DNA of 64,000 nt from Nonlabens xylanidelens (lineage in GTDB: Bacteria > Bacteroidota > Bacteroidia > Flavobacteriales > Flavobacteriaceae). Position numbers and translations under genes: made by a program. This document shows positions 27,022-35,918 of this stretch, piece after piece; the stretch's first letter is position 1, and each line of letters starts with the position of its first letter. Below the pieces are notes generated by a model. The model searched no databases. It was not told the origin of the DNA and saw only the letters and a program-made list of their open reading frames with translations. The stretch covers positions 67,392 to 131,391 of the forward strand of contig NZ_PTJE01000002.1 in the NCBI RefSeq assembly GCF_002934445.1. Direction: 5' to 3'.

Positions 27022-27780
27022 CTAAAATCTCAATGATGTAGCCAGTAATAACTCATTACGAGTGTACAAAGGTGCAATATTTAATTGCACTTGAGATTCA
27101 TTCAATTTACTTTTATTTTTAAAGATAACACTCTTTATCAAAGGATGCAGCCAGTAAGCTATTTTTGTTGATAAAATTCCTATTCCAGCTCCTGCTGCCA
27201 CGTCGCTCAGCCAGTGTTTATCATTATAAATTCTCAAAAAACCAGTACTTGCAGCTATAGTATAACCGGCAATACTGTACCAGGGTGATACATGTCCATA
27301 TTCTTGGTGTAAAAACTCTGCAGCCATGAATGATATAGCAGTATGCCCAGATGGAAAACTACTTTGTGACTTACCGCTAGGTCGTCTTATATTAGTATTA
27401 TTCTTAATAAGATTTACAGACGAATATAAAAATAGAGTAGACGTACCTAGAATAACCGTTTTATTTAACATGTTGTTACGTCCTTTAATACCAGCTAGAT
27501 CGAGACCATAAACTGCTGCAATAGGTACAAAAAGAGTGTAATCATCTATGTCTATCTTGGTACCATCTGGTTGAAGAGTTGTTCTTAAATCTTGATCCCA
27601 CTTTTTAATAGGATCGTTTTTAATGCCTATTACACCATAAGTAATAAGTCCTGCAGGTATAAATAGAGATTGGTACTTAAATTTCACATCTTTATTTATA
27701 TAAATAGAGTCAGCAGGTTGTTGTTGTCCATAACACATTATAGCACAAAATAGAACTAAGAATAAAAAAGGTAGCTTCAT
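27022..27780 (-). CDS. PAP2-family phosphatase, membrane or envelope bound
   Basis: A 252-residue protein with signal peptide/first membrane segment (3-18) and several later hydrophobic helices. All three PAP2 signature blocks are present: KNNTNIRRP (KX6RP, ~126), SSFPSGHTAIS (PSGH, ~140) and RIYNDKHWLSDVAAG (R-x5-H-x3-D, ~183). The family dephosphorylates lipid phosphates such as undecaprenyl pyrophosphate or phosphatidic acid. A C-terminal ~50-residue tail is unrelated to the core. It has its own -7 box at 27801. Confidence 0.9.
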   Translation of the reverse strand: MKLPFLFLVLFCAIMCYGQQQPADSIYINKDVKFKYQSLFIPAGLITYGVIGIKNDPIKKWDQDLRTTLQPDGTKIDIDDYTLFVPIAAVYGLDLAGIKGRNNMLNKTVILGTSTLFLYSSVNLIKNNTNIRRPSGKSQSSFPSGHTAISFMAAEFLHQEYGHVSPWYSIAGYTIAASTGFLRIYNDKHWLSDVAAGAGIGILSTKIAYWLHPLIKSVIFKNKSKLNESQVQLNIAPLYTRNELLLATSLRF

Positions 27781-27800
27781 TAAAACAACAATTGTTAATA

Positions 27801-27808
27801 CAAAGTTA
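27801..27808 (-). promoter_or_regulatory. -7 promoter element (TAACTTTG)
   Basis: Minus-strand TAACTTTG, ending 20 bases before the PAP2 ATG; part of a divergent promoter region with the plus-strand box at 27863. Confidence 0.5.
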
Positions 27809-27862
27809 GTAAATGAAAGCTTGTAACTAACTATAACGTTAAAGTAAGACGATAGATTATCT

Positions 27863-27870
27863 TACATTTG
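27863..27870 (+). promoter_or_regulatory. -7 promoter element (TACATTTG)
   Basis: Exact TAnnTTTG match ending 17 bases before the ATG of the E1 dehydrogenase; no clear -33 box. Confidence 0.55.
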
Positions 27871-27887
27871 ATTTACAGTCCACAATA

Positions 27888-29888
27888 ATGATAGACACAA
27901 ATCACACAAATTTAGATCAGCTTTATAAGAATACCCTAGATAAAGAGGTACTTATAGGATTATATAAGAAAATGTTACTTCCTCGATTAATAGAGGAGAA
28001 GATGTTGATTCTATTACGTCAAGGTCGCATTTCAAAATGGTTTTCGGGCATAGGTCAGGAAGCTATTTCTATAGGCGTAACAGCTGCTATGCATAAAGAA
28101 GAATATATTTTACCTATGCATAGAAATCTTGGGGTTTTTACCACAAGAGAGATTCCGTTATGGAAACTCTTTGCGCAATGGCAAGGTAAAGCAGACGGTT
28201 TTACAAAAGGTCGTGACCGTAGTTTTCATTTTGGCACACAAGACTATAACATAGTCGGTATGATTTCACATCTAGGACCACAACTAGGTGTTGCAGACGG
28301 TATTGCACTAGCTCAAAAACTAAATAATACTGGTAGAGCAACAGCCGTTTTTACTGGAGAAGGCGGTACGAGTGAAGGTGATTTTCACGAAGCACTTAAT
28401 GTGGCCAGTGTATGGAATTTACCAGTTCTTTTCTGTATAGAAAATAATGGCTATGGTCTTAGTACACCTACTACAGAACAGTACAATTGTGAAAACCTAG
28501 CAGACCGTGCATTGGGCTATGGAATGGAATCTCATATTATAGACGGTAATAATATTATAGAGGTCTACACAAAAATAGCTGCTATTCTTAAGGATATTCG
28601 TGAGAATCCGCATCCTGTATTGATAGAATTTAAAACTTTTAGAAGACGTGGACATGAAGAGGCTAGTGGTACTAAATATGTACCAGATGAATTATTAAAA
28701 TATTGGGAACAACGTGATCCATTAACACGTTTTGAGCAGTATTTGTTAGAAAACAACATCATCACTAGCGATAATGTGTTAGAATGGAGTGAAGAAATTA
28801 AAAAAGAAATTAATGATGGTTTAGATACCGCTTCCGCGAAAGCGTTACCTAAAACAACACCGGAACAAGAACTGTCAGACGTTTTTAAATCCCACCATTT
28901 TGAATCTGTAGCACCTGATAATTCTACTCAAAATTTACGATTAGTAGACGCTATAAAAGATGGACTTGATGCTTCAATGGCAAAGTATGATAACTTAGTC
29001 ATCATGGGACAAGATGTTGCAGAATATGGAGGTGTCTTTAAAATAACTGATGGTTTTGTAGCAAAATATGGTCGTGAGCGAGTGAGAAATACACCTATAT
29101 GTGAAAGTGCCATTGTTGAGGCTGGTATGGGACTAAGTATAGCAGGAATGAAGGCTGTGGTAGAAATGCAGTTTGCCGATTTTGTAAGTAGTGGATTTAA
29201 TCCTATTGTTAACTACTTAGCAAAATCATATTACCGCTGGAATCAGCAGGCAGATGTAGTAGTAAGAATGCCATGTGGAGCAGGTGTAGGAGCAGGACCT
29301 TTTCACTCTCAATCTAATGAAGCATGGTTTTACACTGTACCAGGTCTTAAAATAGTATATCCATCTTCTCCTGCAGATGCAAAGGGATTATTAATAGCGT
29401 CTATAGAAGATCCTAATCCGGTTTTATTCTTTGAACATAAAGCACTTTACAGATCGGTATATGATGACGTCCCAAATGGATATTATAATATAGAGTTAGG
29501 AAAAGCGTTAACTATACGAAGTGGAGAACAAGCAACTATCATAACATTTGGTGCAGGAGTACATTGGGCAAAGCAGTTAATCGATGAAGAAAAATTAGAT
29601 ATAGATCTTATTGATCTTAGAACATTACTACCTATTGATAATGAAAGTATTATAACCTCTGTAAAGAAAACAGGTAAAGTTCTCGTTCTTACCGAAGATA
29701 ACCTGACAGGTAGCGTAGCGAGTGACATTGCTGCATTTATTAGTGAAGAATGTTTTGAGTTTTTAGACGCTCCAGTCATGAGATTAGGTAGTATAGATAC
29801 ACCGATACCATTTGAAAAAGGACTTGAAGATAATTACCTACCTAAAAATAAATTGAAAGAAAAATTAAAAAAACTGTTAAATTATTAA
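27888..29888 (+). CDS. Thiamine-diphosphate dehydrogenase E1, alpha and beta subunits fused
   Basis: A 666-residue fusion of the two E1 subunits of a 2-oxoacid dehydrogenase complex (branched-chain or pyruvate type). Residues ~1-310 are the alpha part, with the ThDP motif from GEGGTSEGDFHEALN (~155) to ENN (~185) and the phosphorylation-loop-like region RRRGHEEASG. Residues ~345-666 are the beta part (MGQDVAEYGGVFK, ESAIVEAGMGLSIAG). The linker (~311-335) contains a variant dispersed palindrome read as ASAKA. Such fusions are common in Bacteroidetes. The E2 and E3 genes are not adjacent, so substrate specificity is unproven. Confidence 0.92.
   Translation: MIDTNHTNLDQLYKNTLDKEVLIGLYKKMLLPRLIEEKMLILLRQGRISKWFSGIGQEAISIGVTAAMHKEEYILPMHRNLGVFTTREIPLWKLFAQWQGKADGFTKGRDRSFHFGTQDYNIVGMISHLGPQLGVADGIALAQKLNNTGRATAVFTGEGGTSEGDFHEALNVASVWNLPVLFCIENNGYGLSTPTTEQYNCENLADRALGYGMESHIIDGNNIIEVYTKIAAILKDIRENPHPVLIEFKTFRRRGHEEASGTKYVPDELLKYWEQRDPLTRFEQYLLENNIITSDNVLEWSEEIKKEINDGLDTASAKALPKTTPEQELSDVFKSHHFESVAPDNSTQNLRLVDAIKDGLDASMAKYDNLVIMGQDVAEYGGVFKITDGFVAKYGRERVRNTPICESAIVEAGMGLSIAGMKAVVEMQFADFVSSGFNPIVNYLAKSYYRWNQQADVVVRMPCGAGVGAGPFHSQSNEAWFYTVPGLKIVYPSSPADAKGLLIASIEDPNPVLFFEHKALYRSVYDDVPNGYYNIELGKALTIRSGEQATIITFGAGVHWAKQLIDEEKLDIDLIDLRTLLPIDNESIITSVKKTGKVLVLTEDNLTGSVASDIAAFISEECFEFLDAPVMRLGSIDTPIPFEKGLEDNYLPKNKLKEKLKKLLNY
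28829..28844. repeat. 16-bp palindrome variant in the E1 alpha/beta linker
   Basis: CGCTTCCGCGAAAGCG, one mismatch. Read in frame as ASAKA (about residues 315-319), exactly between the two fused subunits. Confidence 0.85.
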
Positions 29889-29949
29889 CTTTAGGCTAAT
29901 AAAAATTATATTTTTGAATGCCCCTTACGAACCTAATCAACAACATATT

Positions 29950-30165
29950 ATGAAATTTATGGATGAGGCGGACAACTTCCGCTATGTACTATGGGCACTT
30001 ACGATCATATTTGCCTTTTTAGTGTTTTTTGGACCTAACCCAGAAGGTGGTAGTTTAATGCCGACAGCGGTTACTTTATTTTCTTTATTCTCTTCTTTAC
30101 TGGTTATTTATTTAATCTTAAAGTTTGTACAGAAAAGAAGATACAGAGATAATGATTCAAATTAA
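29950..30165 (+). CDS. Small two-helix membrane protein
   Basis: About 71 residues with two hydrophobic segments (VLWALTIIFAFLVFF and AVTLFSLFSSLLVIYLIL) and a strongly basic end (KKRRYRDNDSN-like). The start could be the ATG at 29950 or an in-frame TTG at 29914, which adds 12 residues; I prefer the ATG. Function unknown. It lies between the E1 gene and the polyketide locus. Confidence 0.65.
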   Translation: MKFMDEADNFRYVLWALTIIFAFLVFFGPNPEGGSLMPTAVTLFSLFSSLLVIYLILKFVQKRRYRDNDSN

Positions 30166-30167
30166 CA

Positions 30168-30195
30168 TTTGATTTACTTCTAGCCGTTATCTTTG
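30168..30195 (+). promoter_or_regulatory. Promoter of the type III PKS operon
   Basis: TTTG (30168-30171), 16-base spacer, TATCTTTG (30188-30195). The -7 box ends four bases before the GTG at 30200, so the predicted transcript starts at the initiation codon itself. Confidence 0.75.
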
Positions 30196-30199
30196 GATA

Positions 30200-31309
30200 G
30201 TGGATAAAGAATACGATATTATAATTGCCGGTGGTGGACTTTCAGGTCTGACAGCGGCAATTTTGTTTTCCAAAAACTATAAAGTTCTATGTATTGATCC
30301 AGATAGTTACCCTAGACACAAGATGTGTGGTGAATATTTGAGTAATGAGGTCATGGATTTTTTACGTACTCTAGATATAGACCTGGATCAAGAAACATCT
30401 ATTAACCTAGAACAATTAAACTTTACTACCACAGATTCTAAACAAATTAAATGCAATTTACCGCAAGGTGGCAAAGGCATTTCTAGGTATCACTTAGATC
30501 ATTTACTTTTTAAAAAAGCGTGTCTTAAAGCTACCTTTATTGAAGATAAAGTGCTTGATAGTAATATTAATAAGGATACATTTACCGTAACCACTTCTAG
30601 AGATCAATTTACTTGTAAACAGTTTATTATGGCTACTGGTAAACGCTCTATACTAGATAAAAAGCTAGAACGCGATTTTATGAAATATAAATCGCCATGG
30701 TTAGCTGTAAAAATGCACTATCAATATGATATGCCAGATAATCTCGTAGAACTACACAACTTTAAAGGTGGCTATGCAGGTATTTCAAAGGTTGAAAACG
30801 GTCATGTAAATCTTTGCTATTTAGCAAGTTATAAGTCTTTTAAAGAACATAAAAATGTAGCAGATTTTAATACTGCAGTGTTATCAAAGAATAAACATTT
30901 GGCCTCATTTTTAGACAATGCGACTCCTGTTTGGGAACAGCCTATAACTATATCCCAAATATCTTTTGAAAAAAAACTAGCCGTTGAGCGTCACATACTT
31001 ATGTTAGGAGATACTGCTGGTTTAATACATCCGCTTTGTGGTAATGGAATGGCTATGGCCATACATAGTGCACAAATAGCATTTAAAAGTCTAGAACCAT
31101 TTCTTCGTAATCAGATATCGAGAGACCAATCATTATCAGATTATTCACAAGAATGGAATAAAACATTCAGTAAGCGATTATGGATAGGACGACTATTGCA
31201 AGGTATTCTTTTAAATAAAACGTATACATCCCTAGGACTCTGGTTTCTAAGTAAACTGCCTTTTTTACTGCCTATAATTATTAAAAAAACACATGGGAAA
31301 CCTATCTAA
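30200..31309 (+). CDS. FAD-dependent oxidoreductase (geranylgeranyl-reductase-like family)
   Basis: A 369-residue flavoprotein. The N-terminal Rossmann motif IIAGGGLSGLTAAIL (~7-21) is followed by PRHKMCGEYLS (~38) and a second FAD block MLGDTAGLIHPLCGNGMAMA (~267). These are the hallmarks of the FixC/geranylgeranyl reductase/aromatic hydroxylase group. The start is GTG, placed by its distance to the FAD motif and by the promoter. The gene overlaps the methyltransferase by 17 bases. In type III PKS operons of other bacteria a flavoprotein hydroxylates the resorcinol ring; the same task here is inference. Confidence 0.88.
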   Translation: MDKEYDIIIAGGGLSGLTAAILFSKNYKVLCIDPDSYPRHKMCGEYLSNEVMDFLRTLDIDLDQETSINLEQLNFTTTDSKQIKCNLPQGGKGISRYHLDHLLFKKACLKATFIEDKVLDSNINKDTFTVTTSRDQFTCKQFIMATGKRSILDKKLERDFMKYKSPWLAVKMHYQYDMPDNLVELHNFKGGYAGISKVENGHVNLCYLASYKSFKEHKNVADFNTAVLSKNKHLASFLDNATPVWEQPITISQISFEKKLAVERHILMLGDTAGLIHPLCGNGMAMAIHSAQIAFKSLEPFLRNQISRDQSLSDYSQEWNKTFSKRLWIGRLLQGILLNKTYTSLGLWFLSKLPFLLPIIIKKTHGKPI

Positions 31310-32012
31310 TATAAAATACAGACCTAACCATCGCAATACAGATCCAGAATGGATGGATGACCCTAATCTAGATCAGGTCACATTACAACATGCGGTAGAT
31401 GATATTAATACAGTAAATCGATTACTCAATGGCTTTAATTTTACTTTAAAAGCAATTAAAAAAGAACTACAAAAATACCCTAACAAAGCACTAACCATTG
31501 TAGACGCAGGCTGTGGTGACGGTGAGATGTTGCGATTTTTAGAAAAGAATTTGAAACAAGAAAACATCTCTTTTCTAGGTCTCGATTTTGCAGCTCGTTC
31601 TATTGAAAAAGCTAGATTAAAGAGTGAAGGTTTATCAAGATTACGCTTTCGCGAAAGCGATATTCTTAAAATAAACCCATCTGATTTAAAATGTGATATT
31701 TTAATAAGCTCCTTAACGATGCATCATTTTGATGATAATGAGATTGTTACCTTCTTGACTAAATTTAAAGAAATTACAAGTAAATCAATCATAATCAACG
31801 ACTTGCATAGACATAAACTTGCATTTCTATTTTTTAAATATTTAAGCCCTATTTTTATAAGGCATGAGATTTCAAAACATGATGGCCTAATAAGTATCGC
31901 ATCTGGTTTTAAGGTTAGAGACTTTAAAAAATATGCTAAAGCTATAGGCGTTAAAAATGACCGATTGACATGGAAGTGGTCGTTCCGATATATATGGATT
32001 ATTCTAGTGTAG
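31293..32012 (+). CDS. SAM-dependent methyltransferase
   Basis: A 239-residue class I methyltransferase. Motif I is VDAGCGDGEMLRFL (~70-83), then SFLGLDFAARSIEKA, and CDILISSLTMHHFDD (~136) is motif IV/post-I. The gene overlaps the flavoprotein by 17 bases, and its stop touches the type III PKS start. A palindrome copy encodes RFRES at ~118-122. It most likely methylates the polyketide product (C- or O-methylation), as SrsB-type enzymes do; this is inferred from position. Confidence 0.88.
   Translation: MGNLSNIKYRPNHRNTDPEWMDDPNLDQVTLQHAVDDINTVNRLLNGFNFTLKAIKKELQKYPNKALTIVDAGCGDGEMLRFLEKNLKQENISFLGLDFAARSIEKARLKSEGLSRLRFRESDILKINPSDLKCDILISSLTMHHFDDNEIVTFLTKFKEITSKSIIINDLHRHKLAFLFFKYLSPIFIRHEISKHDGLISIASGFKVRDFKKYAKAIGVKNDRLTWKWSFRYIWIILV
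31644..31659. repeat. 16-bp palindrome inside the methyltransferase gene
   Basis: Exact copy; in frame it reads RFRES (residues ~118-122). Confidence 0.95.
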
Positions 32013-33065
32013 ATGAGTGTAAAAATAAAAAGTGTAGCAACGGTAACACCGCAGTATTATAAAGAAACTAAGGATATTTTACCATTTGTAGAAGAATGGC
32101 TTTCTGGTCAGGAGGAGCGTTTAAGACGTAAAACTATTAAGATTTTTGAAGGTGCTGGTGTTGATAAACGTTATTCTATCATGGATCCTATAGAGGTATT
32201 TACAAGTACTTCTTTTCAAGATCGTAATGATATTTATAAAAGAGAAGTGGTACCACTAGCGCAAAAAGCGGTAGAAAAAGCACTAGAAAAAGCATCGTGG
32301 AAAGCTCAAGAGCTGGATTATATCATAACTGTAAGTTGTACAGGTATAATGATACCGTCTATAGATGCTTATTTAATCAACTCTATGGGAATGCGACAAG
32401 ATATTGTGCGTTTACCAGTAACAGAAATGGGCTGTGTTGCAGGAATATCTGGTTTAATCTATGCAGAGAATTTTTTAAGAGCAAATTCTGGTAAAAAAGC
32501 TGCAGTAATAGCAGTAGAAGCACCTACGGCTACGTTTCAATTAGGAGATTTTTCTATGGCAAACATGGTTAGTGCGGCTATATTTGGCGATGGATGTGCC
32601 TGTGTTTTACTATCTTCTTGTGATGAGGATAGTGGACCAGTGATAAAAGGACATGAAATGTACCATTTTCCAGATGCTACACATATGATGGGTTTTGACC
32701 TAGTGAATAGTGGTTTACAAATGGTGCTCGATAAATCTGTACCGGATACTATTGCTAACCATTTCCCAAAAATCATACATCCGTTTTTAGAGAAAAACGG
32801 ATTAGAAATAAAAGATATAGATCATTTAATTTTTCACCCTGGAGGTAAAAAGATAGTACAAACTGTTGAAGGATTGTTCTCTGATTTAGGAAAGAATATC
32901 GACGACACAAAAGAGGTTTTACGTCTTTATGGAAACATGAGTAGTGCAACGGTACTATTTGTTTTAGAACGCTTTATGAGTCGTAACATAAAGAAAGACT
33001 CTAAGGGATTAATGTTAAGCTTCGGACCTGGGTTTACGGCACAAAGAATACTTTTAGAATGGTAA
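32013..33065 (+). CDS. Type III polyketide synthase (chalcone-synthase-like)
   Basis: A 350-residue condensing enzyme. The complete Cys-His-Asn triad is visible: Cys141 in EMGCVAG, His275 in FHPGGKK and Asn308 in YGNMSSATV. The C-terminal GFGPGFT-type loop is present as LSFGPGFTAQR. Such homodimers extend an acyl-CoA or acyl-ACP starter with malonyl units and cyclise the chain to alkylresorcinols, pyrones or naphthalenes. The neighbouring ketosynthase, ACP, dehydratase and enoyl-reductase-like genes suggest a fatty acyl starter. Start ATG follows the methyltransferase stop directly; 7-base overlap with the next gene. Confidence 0.95.
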   Translation: MSVKIKSVATVTPQYYKETKDILPFVEEWLSGQEERLRRKTIKIFEGAGVDKRYSIMDPIEVFTSTSFQDRNDIYKREVVPLAQKAVEKALEKASWKAQELDYIITVSCTGIMIPSIDAYLINSMGMRQDIVRLPVTEMGCVAGISGLIYAENFLRANSGKKAAVIAVEAPTATFQLGDFSMANMVSAAIFGDGCACVLLSSCDEDSGPVIKGHEMYHFPDATHMMGFDLVNSGLQMVLDKSVPDTIANHFPKIIHPFLEKNGLEIKDIDHLIFHPGGKKIVQTVEGLFSDLGKNIDDTKEVLRLYGNMSSATVLFVLERFMSRNIKKDSKGLMLSFGPGFTAQRILLEW

Positions 33066-33841
33066 AAGACTTTGAAAATAGATATGGTTTAGTTTTAGGC
33101 GGCAGTAGTGGTTTAGGATATGCCAGCGCTTTAAAACTTGCCCAACATGGAATGAATCTCATCATATTTTATCGTGCTTCTAGAATGCAGGCAGTAGCTA
33201 TTGAAGCCAAATTTGAAACATTAAGATCTTACGGTATCGAGTTACTTACAGTAAATAGTGATGCCACAAGAGAAGATAAATTAGAAGAGAATACAGCAAA
33301 AATTATTGAATTTCTCAAAGGACAAAAAATTAGTGTCTTGTTACACAGTATCTCTAAAGGCAATTTAAAACCTCTTACTGGTGAGCAAACGTTAACTACT
33401 AGTGACTTTCAGCAAACCATCCATTCTATGGGAATAAGTCTCTACAGCTGGACCAAAGCTTTATTTGATGCGCAATTATTTGCACAACCTGCAAAAATTT
33501 TAAGTTTTACTAGTGAAGGTAGCACAAGGCCAATGAGATCATATGCAGCTGTTAGTGCAGCAAAGGCAACCCTAGAAGCTATAAATAGGAGTATAGCTAT
33601 AGAATTAGCTCCATTTAAAATCTCTTCTAATTGCATACAAGCTGGTGTTACCGACACGTTGAGTTTGAGCATGATTCCTATGTACGAAGAATTGAAAGCA
33701 GCTAGCTTAAAAAGGAATCCGCATCAAGAATTAACTACTCCAGAGCGTGTTGCAAATGTGGTGTATTTGATGAGTAGAGAAGAGGCGAGCTGGATAACTG
33801 GTACAATTGTAAAAGTGGATGGCGGTGAGAGTTTACAGTGA
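33059..33841 (+). CDS. SDR with enoyl-ACP-reductase-type active site
   Basis: A 260-residue SDR starting 7 bases before the PKS stop. Cofactor motif LGGSSGLGYASALKL (~12-26). The active site is Tyr-x6-Lys (YAAVSAAK, ~161-168), as in FabI/FabL enoyl-ACP reductases, not the usual Tyr-x3-Lys of ketoreductases; there is no YxxxK there. The C-terminal SWITGTIVKVDGGES is standard. It probably reduces an enoyl thioester in the starter acyl chain. Alternatively it is a diverged ketoreductase. Confidence 0.85.
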   Translation: MVKDFENRYGLVLGGSSGLGYASALKLAQHGMNLIIFYRASRMQAVAIEAKFETLRSYGIELLTVNSDATREDKLEENTAKIIEFLKGQKISVLLHSISKGNLKPLTGEQTLTTSDFQQTIHSMGISLYSWTKALFDAQLFAQPAKILSFTSEGSTRPMRSYAAVSAAKATLEAINRSIAIELAPFKISSNCIQAGVTDTLSLSMIPMYEELKAASLKRNPHQELTTPERVANVVYLMSREEASWITGTIVKVDGGESLQ

Positions 33842-33863
33842 TTTTAATTAAAATCTATATTGA

Positions 33864-34454
33864 ATGACAACGATCAAAAGTGAAATAATAGGTGTTTTAA
33901 GACAGAATGATGAGTTTGATGATTGGTGGGAAAGTGAATTAATTGAGATTCCATTTTTTGACAATAAGAAACTAAAAATTACATTCACTGATCTAAATCC
34001 TAGTCAAGATCTTACTTTCATACAAGACGCAGATATTGCGCTTCGTAGTTTTTTAGAAAAACGAGTTACAAATCGTTTAACTATTAGCGACGCGATATTC
34101 AAAAATTGTATGGATTTTTTAAAAGCAGTCGAATATGATGAAGCAGATAAAATGCTTTGGGATATTCAATATAAAGAGGAGATATGGAATTTCGTTTATC
34201 CAGAGAATATTTATGTCTCTAGAAGTGAAGCAGATATTTATATTAACGCTATCTGTGAATGTGAGTGGGAACATGAACATGGACTTCAACTAGTATTCTT
34301 TAAAGGTATAAAACTAACTAGAGTGAGTAGTCAAGACGGTCACTTAACTGAATCAGAAGCCTACAATATTAATGAAAACGAATTAATAGGCCCAAATTCT
34401 AAAACAAAGGGTGTTTCGAAACCAAATACCTGGTGGAAAAAATTTTGGACATAA
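33864..34454 (+). CDS. Conserved hypothetical protein, DUF6985/DUF2262-like
   Basis: A 196-residue soluble acidic protein, 22 bases after the SDR. The C-terminal part contains CECEWEHEHGLQLVFFKG (~131), a W-x-EHG-L pattern that I associate with small domains such as DUF6985 or DUF2262, many of which act as immunity-type proteins. That assignment is weak. The N-terminal half is mixed helix and strand without motif. Position in the operon may be incidental; it could also be a partner of the polyketide enzymes. Confidence 0.7.
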   Translation: MTTIKSEIIGVLRQNDEFDDWWESELIEIPFFDNKKLKITFTDLNPSQDLTFIQDADIALRSFLEKRVTNRLTISDAIFKNCMDFLKAVEYDEADKMLWDIQYKEEIWNFVYPENIYVSRSEADIYINAICECEWEHEHGLQLVFFKGIKLTRVSSQDGHLTESEAYNINENELIGPNSKTKGVSKPNTWWKKFWT

Positions 34455-34489
34455 ATTATTTAAATCACTTGTAATTTTAATTAATAAAA

Positions 34490-34930
34490 ATGCTTCTCAA
34501 CCCTTTAGAAAAAATAGTAGCCAATTTACCCTATGGTGATGGGTTCAAATTTGTAGATCAATTACTTGAATTAGATGAGGATAGTGTGATTGGTATTTAC
34601 CGCTTTCGCGAAAGCGAATATTTCTACAAGCATCATTTTAAAGACCAACCAGTAACGCCAGGTGTCATACTTATAGAATGTATGGCTCAAATAGGACTAG
34701 CATGTTTAGGTAGTTACTTGATGCGTGATAAGGATAGTAAACCACAGTTTGTGTTTACAGAAAATCACATTAACTTTTTAAACACTGTTTTACCAGAAAC
34801 TACGGTTATTGTAAGTGCAAAAAAAGACTACTTTCGATTTGGAAAACTGAAAGTAGTCGTTCAAATGATGGACGAAAATGAAAATAAAATCGCCGAAGGA
34901 TGGATGAGTGGTATGATATTGACAGAATAA
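34490..34930 (+). CDS. Hotdog-fold 3-hydroxyacyl-ACP dehydratase (FabZ/FabA-like)
   Basis: A 146-residue single hotdog protein. The catalytic His lies in KHHFKDQPVTPGVILIE (~44-60), with the acidic partner Glu in LIECMAQIG, matching the HF-x-PG-x-PGVLxxEAMAQ pattern of FabZ. A palindrome insertion encodes RFRES (residues ~38-42) just before the catalytic segment. It is the last plus-strand gene of this operon part and probably dehydrates the beta-hydroxyacyl intermediate of the starter chain. Confidence 0.9.
   Translation: MLLNPLEKIVANLPYGDGFKFVDQLLELDEDSVIGIYRFRESEYFYKHHFKDQPVTPGVILIECMAQIGLACLGSYLMRDKDSKPQFVFTENHINFLNTVLPETTVIVSAKKDYFRFGKLKVVVQMMDENENKIAEGWMSGMILTE
34601..34616. repeat. 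16-bp palindrome inside the dehydratase gene
   Basis: Exact copy; in frame it reads RFRES, seven residues before the catalytic His segment. Confidence 0.95.
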
Positions 34931-34980
34931 ACATCTTTAATTAATGTTCTTACCATCTATTTCATAGCTCATATCCAAGC

Positions 34981-35907
34981 TTACTTATTCAAATTCCAGT
35001 TATAATCCATGTAACGCACACGAGCGTCTGCATTAATTTTTACTTTGCTGTACTTATTAAGAAAGTCAACGATATCACCCTCTTGTGTAAAATCTTTTTT
35101 AAACCATTTAAAGATATTTGATATCTCAACACGATCTGCTGTAATAGAATTACGTTTAGAATCATTAACAAATTGAACAGCTAGTTGATGGAGCTGACTA
35201 TCTACTTTATCTGCAACAAAAGCCTCATTCATTAGAGGTGGACAAGAGAACGATGCACAATTAATACCGAAATGAATACGAGGATCATCCATTTTTCTTA
35301 ATATTTGATGTTCTATCTCTTCTAGATTGATCCATTTATCACCTATTTGCCAGAAACGTTGTTCCCATGGGTTTTTAATATCCTTGATACTTTCTGTAGG
35401 GTAATTTCTTAAGATTAAATCTATAGTCATTGCATTATAAGCATTCATATAATAAGCTAGTAGATCATTTTTAGTCCATGAATCTTCTGGCGCGTTGTTT
35501 TTAATAAGAACTATGTAAGAGCTTAATTTTTTACGTTCTTTTTTTAAACCTGCATAATCTACGTGACCATCGTCGGTAACATATTTTTTAAGTAGTTGAT
35601 CAAAGCTACTATGATCTATAGTTGTACTAGTTTCTATAGCTGGAACAGGTGCTTGAATTACTGTTTCTTCCATAGACTTCTCTTCCTTAGGCTCTTGCAG
35701 ACTATTCTCAGTTATTTTAGGAACTTCAAGATGAATGGATGGCGTTTTTTTAACAGCTTCCATCAAAGCAGGTTGTGATACAGCAACCTCATTAGACATC
35801 GGTACTGACACCTCCTTAGACTTAGGATGTTCTTCAGCTATTTTTTTTTGTGAATTACACGATGTTATAAATAAAACAACGGTAAGTAATGCAAGTAAAT
35901 TTCTCAT
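34981..35907 (-). CDS. DUF547 lipoprotein
   Basis: A 308-residue lipoprotein: signal MRNLLALLTVVLFITSC with lipidated Cys17, then a long low-complexity linker rich in Pro, Glu, Ser and Val (~25-95). A C-terminal DUF547 domain follows, with LLAYYMNAYNAMTIDLIL (~148), ESIKDI and FGINCASFSCPPL (~218), the family's conserved blocks. The family is papain-like in fold, and its role in bacteria is unclear. It lies 11 bases downstream of the BamA-like gene and is probably cotranscribed with it. Confidence 0.88.
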   Translation of the reverse strand: MRNLLALLTVVLFITSCNSQKKIAEEHPKSKEVSVPMSNEVAVSQPALMEAVKKTPSIHLEVPKITENSLQEPKEEKSMEETVIQAPVPAIETSTTIDHSSFDQLLKKYVTDDGHVDYAGLKKERKKLSSYIVLIKNNAPEDSWTKNDLLAYYMNAYNAMTIDLILRNYPTESIKDIKNPWEQRFWQIGDKWINLEEIEHQILRKMDDPRIHFGINCASFSCPPLMNEAFVADKVDSQLHQLAVQFVNDSKRNSITADRVEISNIFKWFKKDFTQEGDIVDFLNKYSKVKINADARVRYMDYNWNLNK

Positions 35908-35918
35908 AATTGTAATTT

